Assembly (NCBI GenBank): GCA_032622095.1
Contig: CP136063.1
Coordinates: 144,789,950-144,853,949 of the forward strand
DNA length: 64,000 nucleotides
Direction of reading: 5' to 3'
Origin: Siphonodentalium dalli
Taxonomy: Eukaryota > Mollusca > Scaphopoda > Gadilida > Siphonodentaliidae
Part shown: positions 48,480-59,094 of the stretch, piece after piece
Layout: every line of letters starts with the position of its first letter
Numbering within the stretch: position 1 is the stretch's first letter
The notes under the pieces: generated by a model
What the model was told of the DNA's origin: nothing
The model's database searches: none
What the model saw: the letters and a program-made list of their open reading frames with translations, nothing else
Translations under genes and position numbers: made by a program

Positions 48480-49620
48480 AATCGAAAACGAAAGTTAGCC
48501 GCTCTCGGCAATCAGAATGCTTGTTTTTAGTGACAAATACTCAATTGAATTACAATTTGAAATGAGATGTAGGTTAGTTTGGTTACGTGATCGGTAGATG
48601 GTAGCTATAGGTTTCGTTGCCAAAAAGCAACATCGAAATTAATGTGTTACCCAGTTGTCTCTACCAGACTAGTAGTGAACTACTTCAGTGGCAACAAGTG
48701 CACTATTTTGATTTTTCATTCTATATCGAATTATACCCATGATACGTATGCTGGTTTAATACGCTTTATTTGTGGCCGGATCTCGCTGCCTGCTGAAACA
48801 ATTGTTAGAAGACACTACGAGGAACGTATATGCAAGGTTTTGTGATTTATTAATATAATTAACATCAAATGCACGATTTTAAAAACGCTTATCTGCTCAA
48901 CAATTTTAAAAGAGCCAAGATGTAATAATTTCTATAAAAAAAATGAATATTCTGAATACTTTGGCAAGATATAATCAAAACGTTCACTTTAACATACTCT
49001 CCAATTTTCGAAGGACGTGTATTAATTTGGTTATAGATACAATATGTTGTCTCAAATAGTAGAATTCTTTACTATAAATCAATACAAATACTTCAAAACT
49101 GTAGCCATTTCAAACACAATACAAATTTAGAATATGATTGTCGCATGCACCCGTGATGAAAATTTATAAAAAAATATGACGTTTAAACGTGCAACCCTCA
49201 ATTCGCAACAACCTCAGTCGCACTATCGATCTACCGCACAAAGTTAAATTATTTTTGCCTAACGAATCGAGAAAAATACTCAAGTATTCCTCAGTACATG
49301 AAGTATTTCATAACTTGTGGGATCGAGGGATTAAATCTCGACAGTTGGACATTTCGAACACGAGTTTCGCTAGGATAATATATTATTCAATAAAAATTTA
49401 ACCCTTTAAAAAAAATATGTACTAATTACTCATTTATTGAACTTATTATCTAAAAAGCCAACCAATGGATGTGATCCTTCTGCACTCGTATTATCATTTT
49501 GTCTGTCTGTCGTCTGCTTGAATTTACTGAGCATCCATCCAAACGAATAATAGACCATTACATTATATTGCAGTAGATTCAATTATGATAAATTTGAGAA
49601 TAACAAATCTAATTGGTTTA
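48480..49620. other. Intergenic, no gene seen
   Basis: AT-rich sequence with short open frames only. Confidence 0.5.
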
Positions 49621-49624
49621 AGTA

Positions 49625-49716
49625 ATGGTTAGAGCACAAGAATAGTTCTTTACCAGAATAAATCGAGTCGGAGACGAGATTTATTCTGGTAAAGAACTAT
49701 TCGCGTGCTCTGACCT
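49625..49716. mobile_element. 92-bp hairpin
   Basis: AGAGCACAAGAATAGTTCTT at 49631 pairs with AAGAACTATTCGCGTGCTCT ending at 49711; the two bases that differ are AA versus CG. The loop is about 14 bp. Confidence 0.9.
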
Positions 49717-50999
49717 ACTTAGAGCACAATTGACCGCACATAATGCGATTATCTCGAAATACGCAATTGATCGTAAGTTGAACACGACGTACAATCCGTG
49801 CGCTGGCCGAGATGAACACAATGACCCGTTAGCCACACCAATCATCGTGATTACCCATGCAGTGATCGCCGTTGAATGTGAATAAATATGTCCGAAGCGA
49901 CACGGATTAACGTGTGACGCGTTTTCACAAACCAAGTCACTCGCAGATGTGTTTGGAAAGTCAAATGTGGAAGTCGCATGATTGTGTCTTACTATTATTA
50001 TATACATTGTATAAGTGGATCATGAATTCCGAAGAAGTCTGTCTCCCAGAATGATGACATGGAATTTGGACCTGTAACCAACAACCAACTACTTTTTGCC
50101 AAAGGTAATGCTGCACATCATTATTATGTGACAAACGTGTCGCCTTTTCAAGAAACTGTTTCGAAATTACTACCATAATAGTCCATTGGTTCCTCCAGAT
50201 TCTCCAGATACAAGTTCTATTGTTAGTTATATCGGATATGTGGAGCGCCATATAGTGAAGTGGTGATTCTGTTGGATTATTGGATATATCACTATTTAGT
50301 GGTTCTAAATGTAAATGTTAATTCGTTTACTTTCATCGTTGGATTAGTGGTCCTGAGAATATTTTCGGAACTGGATTAGTTTTGTGGAATAATTATAATA
50401 AATGTAATTATTCTACTAGTTAATAAATAATTCAACCAATGCATGTGTTACTATTGCCACCCCCTGCGTTCGTCCTGTTGATGTATGTATATATATTGTA
50501 TTTTTGGTAAATCACACCCAATTCCCAAGGCTGGCAAACTAATATTTCAGTGATATCCCATTGTTCGAGACGCGCCACTCTTAACAAACAAATCGCGCGG
50601 TCGTTTCAATGTAGCTTCAGTTATTATACAAGAGAACGTGCATCCCCCCCACCCGCACTCCCCTTATACGCCGTCCCTATATATGTGCCTGCTTAGTATA
50701 TTAGAGGTGCATACATAGTAACGGCGTATAATGGCAGTGTGTTTGGGGGAAGCAGAGCGCTGTTCGTGCCCCTGGTAATTGAAGCTACTTCGAAGCGACC
50801 GTGCGATTTGTCTGTTGTGAGTTGAGTGTGCCTAACAATGGGGTAATCATTGAACTATTCATTCGACAGCCTTGGGAATCGGTGTGCTTTACCAAAAATC
50901 AGGGAACGATTGCAACAATGGGATTGTGCTCTAATTACGTTTATAGCCTACTAAATGGTACTGGTTTGAGCAGCACATGGGAGTAGCATAACGCGATCT

Positions 51000-51745
51000 C
51001 TCTGAAATTATTCTCAGCCATCACAAAAGAACAACTTCAAGACTTGTATATCCAAGAGTGGAAACAAACCCTGACCTCGTCTGACAAATATGCACTTTAT
51101 CGCCAGGTAAAACATTATTTTAAGGAGGAACCTTACTTGCCAAAATTACGCAAAAATGAAATCATCACACTTATACGTTTTCGTATAAAGATTCATCTTC
51201 CAGTTGAATGGCGATTTGGCGGGATCTTCATATATTGGGAAAAGATGTAAACTTTGCAAACGTGATGTTTCGGGGATATTTAAATATAGCAAAATATTAT
51301 TTAACTTTTCATATCACAGTAAAAATTAGCCAACTCCTCACTAACAGAAAAACCGGAGTCATGCGTAGAATATGTAATGTTATTAAACAAATAAATTCTC
51401 TACACCCAAACACCTGATGCTACCCTTGTACGTGTATATTATCCATACGATACACAATAACCACTCACCCCACTCACCTAAAACACTCAAGGACAACGTC
51501 CGCTTATGTGATGCATCTCCATTATTATTATCATTACTTCATATCATATTGATTATTTTGACGTACATGTCATGATTTATGTATACGATATTGAACTTTA
51601 TACTGAATTTATGTACATGGCAGGCTATACCTTTTCGGCGCATGTACCTATACGTCGGAGATGCATGGTTTCTCAGCTGTCCATATATTGTATATCTATG
51701 TATACCATCATTGGTTTTTTGAGAATAAACTTTTGACTTTGACAT
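51000..51745 (+). pseudogene. LINE C-terminal and 3' UTR fragment
   Basis: QDLYIQEWKQTLTSSDKYAL, EPYLPKLRKNEIITLIRFRI and CKLCKRDV (in a shifted frame) are typical of the end of a LINE ORF2 protein, like the relic at 35.4-36.1 kb. The fragment ends with GAATAAACTTTTGACTTTGA near 51745, a 3' end style common in CR1/L2-like LINEs. Frame breaks after about 51200 make it dead. Confidence 0.7.
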
Positions 51746-52013
51746 TGATAAGTTTATAACTGAATGGGATACTACATTTAGTAAAGAAAGGGCTAATGAA
51801 ACTTTAGTAACATGCAAGTCAAAAGTAAATGATCCAATCTGAATGGCAGAATATTGAATACAATAAGACGGGGTTTTCATACCCGAAACAGGTGCTCATC
51901 ATTGTAGTTGTCAATGTGTTTATCGACACGTTTGAGGCGGATACATCCATCTGAGGTATTTCCTGCATCTGGATGATTTCCAACTTTCTGTGTAGTAATC
52001 ACAGCGTATAAAC

Positions 52014-54697
52014 CGTACAAATATATAATCGGAAGTCGCTTTCGCCAAGACGAAACATTCTATTTTTAGAACATAAATACCACTGAAGGATCAAAACAAC
52101 ATAATAAAAAACATGTTTTCAGACTGGTAGACGGTTTCCCCACAGCTATAAACGTAATATAAATTGTACGTACACATTAGCCGATTGCAAGCGGGCTCCA
52201 TTTGAGCGAAGGACTCTTTTTATAGATAAAAACGTCCTTTGATCACTTCAAAAAATAATGTTCTCGCAAATATTCCTTCTTCAAATGTCATTTTAACACA
52301 TATAGAGCATCTGTGTGAAATCCCACTATATTACAAAGGAAAGTCCGTTATGTGTGCAACATATATTGATATCCCCTTGGTTCGGGTGTATTCACAATAT
52401 GAAAGTAGAGACACCCCACTCGTCAGTCTCTGTACGCCTAGTTGTGTACGACGACAATCACCAGTTGCGACGTTGTACATGAATCATACAGTAAGGATAT
52501 GTTCCTTTCGACCCCTTTAAACATAACTACGTCTTCGAAATGTCACGCCATTGAACTTATAGACTCTGTCTGAATCAGATAAGGTATTCTTATTAACATT
52601 TAGCGACTTTCTTTCGATTCCGCAAGTAACAACACTGTATTTTGGGTGGTGGCTGCATGTTATATTCTGTGATGAAATTGTGTATACGTGGGAATTTAAT
52701 AATAAAAACAACAGGGCGTATGTGCAACATCGCCTTATATTTGAGGTGATGTGACGAAGGAGTCATGACTGCGAGTGCCTCCTTGGCTACCACTACATGA
52801 ATATCGACTGGCCACTCCAGAAAAGTCCAAGAAGTGCTAGCTTCGAGTTGCACCGCTTGGGTTGGAATTTTCCGGCAGAGATTCAGACGAACGATTGGGG
52901 TAAATTATTCCCCCAACCCAACCCTGCCCATTGGTAGTTCGATTTAGATTCATATTGAAAACCCAAAACAATGGGGGTAGATAGCGCTCGCACATCACAA
53001 AGTCCCTAGATACAGGACTATTTAATATGCCCACATTTTAGATACAGTGACTCCAACAAAATCACATATGTCCACATAAGTAGACTTAACTAAGATGTGT
53101 GTGGATAAGTCATATTGTGTCACAATTGGGACGACATTGTCGCAATTGTCAATGTTCGTTAACCGGAGAAACAATGATAGCTAGACTGTATGTTATGGTT
53201 TACTGTGCCTAAATATGTCTTCTGATCATAATATCGATCTGAAAAATTGTGTTATGTACGGAAGTACTCAGTTAAAGCCATATTATGTACTTGTTCGGGT
53301 GCGTCAATCTGAATAGTTAGTATTCAGGTGCTACGCCAACTGGCGGATTGTAGCATTCTACTAACATCACCGAAAATCTCAAGCAAATCGACGTACCACT
53401 CCATAGAAAACATTGTCTGAACTACGCTAAATTGTAAATATTTACTACTCCAACCGGGACGCTTCTATTGGCGATAAGCTAACGAAAACGATTTCGCCAT
53501 CGGCAGTCGCTGCATTTAATTAATACATAAGAATGACGGTGTGTGTTTTCAATTTGGATACAATATTTGTAAAAATAAATATTTTGAACAGGATTTTCTC
53601 CATTTCTATTTGATCACCCTTCCGGGTGTTTCACATCACTTTAAGAGAGATGTCATGCGATGTCGACTTTGGTTGTACATGCATATGTCAGTTTCCTATC
53701 GCTTAAATTAACAAATCACTCCACTGATAACGAACATTCAAGCCTTGAGGTTTTATGTTTTTCAATAAGTTTAATTCTACATTATTATTTTATGTTTACT
53801 TAATTTTATTTGAAATGCTTTGGTACTTATATTTAAAAGATATAGTTTCATCTCTTGAGTCACCGGAAAACTTGAGAAGTAATATGCATGATATGTATAC
53901 ACAAAGAGCAGAAGTCTTCAATTGCGTACCATGCTTTTCGATGAACTACATCATGTAATTCAATAGTAATGTCATAATACATTTTATAATAGATCTCAAA
54001 TATACTTAAAGATTTCAGCATGGTATCTATTGATAAACATATTTACGTTCGGTGCTTGAATAAGAAAATAATTTGTCAAGAAATCGGAAAACTGATAAGG
54101 AACGAACAGTGCCTTCGTCGTGTGATTGAAGGTTAATAATGACAATCGGGAGCCGGAACATGTCTAATATGGAAACCTAATACATGGTTTCGTCTTTGCA
54201 CACAAATCCCATCATCACAACTTGACGTACAGATGTTTGACAACAAGTGCTCATCAACTTAAACAACTATGCATACAGTGGGTGTCCAAACATATAGTCT
54301 CTATTTTCAGATTGTGAATACACCCGAGCCAAGGTAAGATCAATATATATTGCAGACATAACGGCCTTTCCGTTGCAATATAGTGGGATTTCCGACAGAT
54401 GCTGTATATGTGTTAAAATGACATTTGAATAGGGAATTTTTGCGAGAAAATTATTTTCTGAAGTAATCAAACGCGCGTTTTTATCTATAACAAAGAGTCC
54501 TTCGCTCAAACGGAGCCCGCTTGTGATCGGCAAATGTGTATGTACAATGGATACCTACGTTTATAGCTGTGGGGAAACCGTCTATCCGGTCTGAAAACGT
54601 GTTTTATGGTGTTGTTTTTATCCTTCTGTAGTATTTATGTTCTAAAAATAGAATTTTTCGTCTTGGCGAAAGCGACTTCCGATTATATGTTTGTACC
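52014..54697. mobile_element. 2.7 kb element with 400-bp inverted arms
   Basis: Arms 52014-52412 and 54297-54697 are reverse complements at roughly 80-85 percent by eye. Each arm contains an open frame of the same sense relative to the element (NVILTHIEHLCEIPLYYKGK on + and NVILTHIQHLSEIPLYCNGK on -). Differences between arms change amino acids as often as not, so no selection on the protein is apparent. The centre carries a copy of the 175-bp repeat. Confidence 0.85.
53485..53645 (+). repeat. 175-bp interspersed repeat, copy 2
   Basis: Direct copy of 41750-41945, inside the 52-54.7 kb inverted-repeat element. Confidence 0.8.
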
Positions 54698-55136
54698 TTT
54701 TATCCACTGTGGTAATATCAAGCTGCTAACATTCTTTTGATAGTTTTGATTCACAAATAAACAAAAACACAAATCGGCACATGCACATATAAACATGATA
54801 TGTCTAAAAGCTAACACTTATGCTTTTTCGAATTCCAAGTTTCTATAATACGTCTCATTGAAGAACAAGTTCTCACTGCAATACTCTCCGGTTGTACGAT
54901 TGGAATTCCATTCTTCGAGACAATAGTATGAATATAGTGCTGGAAATCGTAATATAGTTGTTTCACAAACAGCTTTTAGACGGGTATAGTCTTGGGGAAA
55001 TAAGTTATGCGTGATTAGATGATTTCCTGTTTAAGAATAAGATATTCTTACAAAACTTCAGATGCGTTTGTTCACACGCAATCGTATCTTTGAAAGGCAA
55101 GTTGCGGCGCCCACACAACCATACAAGAAAAACATA

Positions 55137-55347
55137 GTCAGAAATGGTAACGCGCCTAAGATAATATATTATATACCCATGATTGTAATATTACAGAATC
55201 TTTTTCATTTCTGTTATTTGTAATTGGCATAGCTTATCACAAACCAAAAATCAACATTATTGACAGAATGTAAACGCCAATAAACGAAATTGAAATTCTC
55301 AACTACACCTTTTACCGGGCTCGGCCTCGGGGTCGCACTACAGCTTT
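55137..55347 (-). repeat. Interspersed repeat R, minus-strand copy
   Basis: Reverse complement of 7336-7581 over nearly the whole length, ending at CTCGGGGTCGCACTACAGC-type sequence. It interrupts or abuts a LINE RT fragment. Confidence 0.88.
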
Positions 55348-55352
55348 TTTCC

Positions 55353-55500
55353 TTCTCTGTGTATTTATTAATCACTGTTCGTACAAGGAATGAATTATCA
55401 GTTGTGCTCCTATTCTTTCTGAAACCCAACTGATTGTCACTTATGATATTGTTAATATCAAGGTATGAATTTATTCTATTGTTATAAACTTACAACACCG
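55353..55500 (-). pseudogene. LINE reverse transcriptase fragment
   Basis: Translates to INSYLDINNIISDNQLGFRK followed by NRSTTDNSFLVRTVINKYTE. The GFRKNRSTTDN motif is the conserved block before the first catalytic Asp of LINE reverse transcriptases. Only about 50 residues remain, cut at the 3' side by repeat R. Confidence 0.8.
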
Positions 55501-55559
55501 TGGATATATCAAATACACGGAAATAATGTTCCATAGAACACAATTTATGTCGCTCGATG

Positions 55560-56560
55560 TCAAGCCATAACAATGCAAAATACAAGATAATACACGAGAT
55601 AATAACAATTAATGTTTGTGGTTTTGGGTTCTCCGGAAGTCTCTCTGGGTGACGTCTTTCGGCGTCCTTGACCGCAGATCCGCAACTCTACAACACTCCT
55701 CCCTTATTTCTCTCCAAGAACCCCATCCTCAGTGGACTTCACACTGACATCATTCCAACTTGTGGGGTCTTCTCTTCTGGCTTTCTGGAAGAGCAGTTGC
55801 TTCATCGTGGATCTAAGACGCCTTACCCTATAAAGGGAATCCCACATATCGGTGTTAAGTGGGTTCATGATATGTCGCTGATCATTCGCATTTGGCATGG
55901 CCAATCGTACGTCACTTCCAGTTATTTCCTCATTGAGAGTTTCCGTATCCCCATTTCCATGATCCTACCTCGCACTGCGAAATCTGCATATGTAGGGATA
56001 TGTTCTGGTGATATGGCTATCTCTAATGATATTGTCTTATTAGCCATTCCTTTCCCTCCTCACTTTATGATTTTAGAGTTGGCATCGGTGAGGCTTGTTG
56101 GTCTTCATTACAGTATTTGGATTATGTCAGTCCCTCAATTCTTTAGGGTGTGATTTCCAGGTTTCCCCTGTACATATGGGATTGAGAAATATAGTCTACT
56201 TCTAATTGTCTGTGTTCCTCTTCCCACTATATTCTTCTTTTTGAGTCTTTCTTTACTTCCACCCATTAAAGGGGTAGTCTGGATATTTGCATCACCCGAG
56301 GGCTCGTGGAATTTTAATTTTGTTTATGGCAGATCTCTCACCCACTATCTATTGGCTATGTGGGAATTATCAGTTACTGTCTTTGTGGCCAATTATAATT
56401 TTGACGTGTTGAGTTATATCTCCCTCATAGAGGGAACTGATCTTCAATATACCCCTGACATGAGGTTTCAAATCTGTTCATTGTTCAAATTCTGGATTTT
56501 TGTCTCTGACTCCGGGCCCCAATGCTGCTCTACCCATTCTATAGAATGCTGCTCTTCCGA
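55560..56560 (-). other. Probable decayed coding region, minus strand
   Basis: Minus-strand frames such as NPLNTDMWDSLYRVRRLRST (55704-55904) have protein-like composition but are broken repeatedly. They may belong with the remnant at 56565-57129 as part of one dead element. Confidence 0.25.
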
Positions 56561-56564
56561 TTCT

Positions 56565-57129
56565 CTAGAATGTGATTTCATTGGTGAAGAATGTCCACCA
56601 GGATCCCAAAGGCAGTTCACCAATATCTTGCATCGTATCATCACTGCGTGAGTCGTCGACAACTGGTGTTACCACTGATGGGAATGGTACTGGTGGTGGC
56701 TCGTAGACTCTACTGTCGTCGTCCCAAGTTTCTGATATGCATGTGACCATTTGTGTTTCCGTCCAGTCTTCGTTATCAGGCTGGGTGTCACATGTATCTG
56801 ATATGCAGCTAATCAAATCAGAAGGTTCAGTATCACTCCAATTTCCGTAACTAGGTGGAAAAGTTAATAAACTTGTATGGCCTTCAGGGCTACTACTAGT
56901 AGATTGACTCTCTCCGTCTGTCTGTTCAGATATACCTTCATCTGTCATCATATCTCCATGGCAGTCTATCATTTATACAAGCTGTTCTTTGGGCAGTTTC
57001 ATGAGTATTTGGTCTTGCCTCGCTTGGTTCACATTCCTTAGTCATTTGCGGTTTTATCTGCTTGGCCCTCACTGTGAGGGATTCCCGACTGGTATTATTG
57101 GTACCAGTATGCGTTTCCATATTCTGCAC
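56565..57129 (-). pseudogene. Unrecognised Ser/Thr/Asp-rich coding remnant
   Basis: Two overlapping minus-strand frames (56938-57129 and 56565-56972) together read METHTGTNNTSRESLTVRAK and then a long acidic, Ser/Thr/Pro-rich stretch with repeated ISDTCDTQPDNEDWTE / ISETWDDDSRV motifs. A frame change separates them. The composition suggests a disordered region of a transposon or retroelement protein. I do not recognise the family. Confidence 0.3.
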
Positions 57130-57308
57130 TAGGTCACTAGTGCTATAATTAACAGCTAGGTGCTCATATTGACTCTCTGACTGTCTGTTCAGCTATACCT
57201 TCAGCTGTCATCATGTCTCCATGGCAGTCTCTGTCATTTGTGCAAGTTATTATTTGGGCATTTTCATGAATATTTATTCTTGCCTCGTGTGGTTCACATT
57301 CCTTAGTA
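56917..57308. repeat. Tandem duplication of about 130 bp
   Basis: GTCTGTTCAG-TATACCTTCA, TCTCCATGGCAGTCT and GGTTCACATTCCTTAGT occur in order at about 56920-57043 and again at 57180-57308. The second copy runs straight into the LINE poly(T) tract. Confidence 0.85.
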
Positions 57309-57309
57309 A

Positions 57310-57336
57310 TTTTTTTTTTTTTTTTTTTTTTTTTTT
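57310..57336 (-). other. LINE poly(A) tail (27 T on + strand)
   Basis: A pure run of 27 T marks the 3' end of the minus-strand Tx1/L1-like LINE. Confidence 0.9.
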
Positions 57337-57748
57337 ATATTGGATAGCAAAACATACACGGAATATCACAGACATACATTAGCATACGATACTTCAAGGA
57401 CGAGAGGGGAAACTATCTCACTGTCACATGCGCACTGTCTTACACTCTTCATTCGCACCTGGTGTCATCATATAATGTTATATGGACATATAATATGTTG
57501 ATATCAAATATGGGAGATTGGACACGATACACGACACAGCGCTGCGAAAACAGTCAGGATATGTCAAAACAGAAGATACAGCCTCGATGCCGGGGGCTAT
57601 ATTAATAGAGTTGTTACCCTTTGTTCTTTGTCGACAAATTATTTCGTTGTTTACGAATAATCGGTCAATGACTGGCCATGTTTCAACTTTCTATTCTACC
57701 AATATAATATTGAGATATATATCCGAACGGCCTTTAAAGTGTTGTATC

Positions 57749-58387
57749 TTATCGGGTTTCGTTTTCAAGTGCTCGTTTCATTAGAAGCCACTTGGTATCG
57801 AACATATTACGTTCAAGTCTGCAGTATGCATTGTATTTTTCGCAATTATACCTAAAGTTGAATTCTGCAATTAAAGCATTCATAGACAATTGGTCCGTTG
57901 TAAATTTTGTTTTGTAAATATAGTTTTTAATAATCAAAATTAAATAATTTGTAATGTTATCAGTTCGATTGCTCATGTTTCCAAGCGTCATTGTCTTTTT
58001 TGTTAAAGGAATGAAGAAATTGTTTGATATTGTCCATTTGGAAAGCTTGTCTAGGAATGATTGAACATGCGGACACTCCCAAAATATGTGGCATATCGTT
58101 TCTTGTGTTTGACATCGGTTGCAAAGATCGTTTTGTCTAATCTTGGCCAGTTTTAGAAATTTATTGGTAGCTAAAATTCTAGCGTTTATACGAAATTGAA
58201 GCCAGTGTAATTTAGTGTCAGACGTGGACTGGAATGGGGCCTTGAAGCAAATATCCCATGGAATGTTGTACTCGCCTAGTTTGGATTCCCATTTCGAGCA
58301 AACGTCCAGTTTCTTGTTTCTCGACACTAGACAGTTGTAAAAATCGCGCCCACCTTTCGCATTGCGTAATAATAATATGTAATTACT
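57749..58387 (-). pseudogene. LINE ORF2, part 2 (C-terminal region)
   Basis: Continues from NYILLLRNAKGGRDFYNCLV into SRNKKLDVCSKWESKLGEY, DTKLHWLQFRINARI and the zinc cluster LCNRCQTQETICHIFWEC. It ends ALENETR and stop at 57749. The 3' UTR of about 410 bp follows to the poly(A). Confidence 0.9.
58385..58387. other. Target site duplication, left (ACT)
   Basis: ACT immediately before TAGTATAG; matches 62467-62469. Confidence 0.88.
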
Positions 58388-58519
58388 TAGTATAGTCGTT
58401 GTGGTGATTTTGGAGGGTGAACGTAGAAAAAATTGTTATAAAGCCAGTTTTGGTGTCATTTTGACCGGGAATGTTTGGACAACAATATATCCAAAATCCG
58501 CTAAAATCCGCTTTGGGGA
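58388..58519 (+). repeat. Left terminal inverted repeat
   Basis: About 130 bp, ending CCGCTTTGGGGA. Pairs with 62346-62466 with several small gaps. Confidence 0.92.
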
Positions 58520-59094
58520 AATGTTTTTACAGTCATTTGAATACAGGACGTTTCGTCATTATGCCACAAAATTACGTAAGGCAGATAAATACAAACAGTT
58601 TACTTGTGTTAGCTCGCAAACCATTAATGCGTGGCAAGTTCGCATGGATAATTGTCATATGATGATACGACAACATGACCCACCACAGTGTAAGCCATAT
58701 TTGCCCCCACCAATAAAGAGCGTTGAGTAAAATACCATACATAAAGAGCGTTTTGTGAGCGTTGGAGGAAAACACCACAATAAGCCATGTGTGCGCTCCA
58801 GTGATAAAGCACGTTATCATAGAACGACATAACGCACTTCACTGCAGTTGTGCAAACCACAAGTCGCATTGTTCAGTTGTTTCTAATATATCACTTCGAT
58901 TTGTATCTCTAATTGTGAAAGTTGTAAAAGTAGCTTTTTTAGGAGTCGGACACATGTTTCCTGTTGAAACCTAACGGTGACAACGTACGCAGGATATTTT
59001 TTTTTGTTAATTTGATTGCTTCATTCGTTGTTCTCGTGTTCTGTTTTATTATTGCATATTTATTCTCGCTCTATTTCATTTCTCATTGTTGATA

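Noticed and set aside
49681-50251. Minus-strand frames of 96-108 codons with hydrophobic stretches
   Set aside because: No family, start context or splice partners recognised, and one end lies in the hairpin at 49.6 kb.
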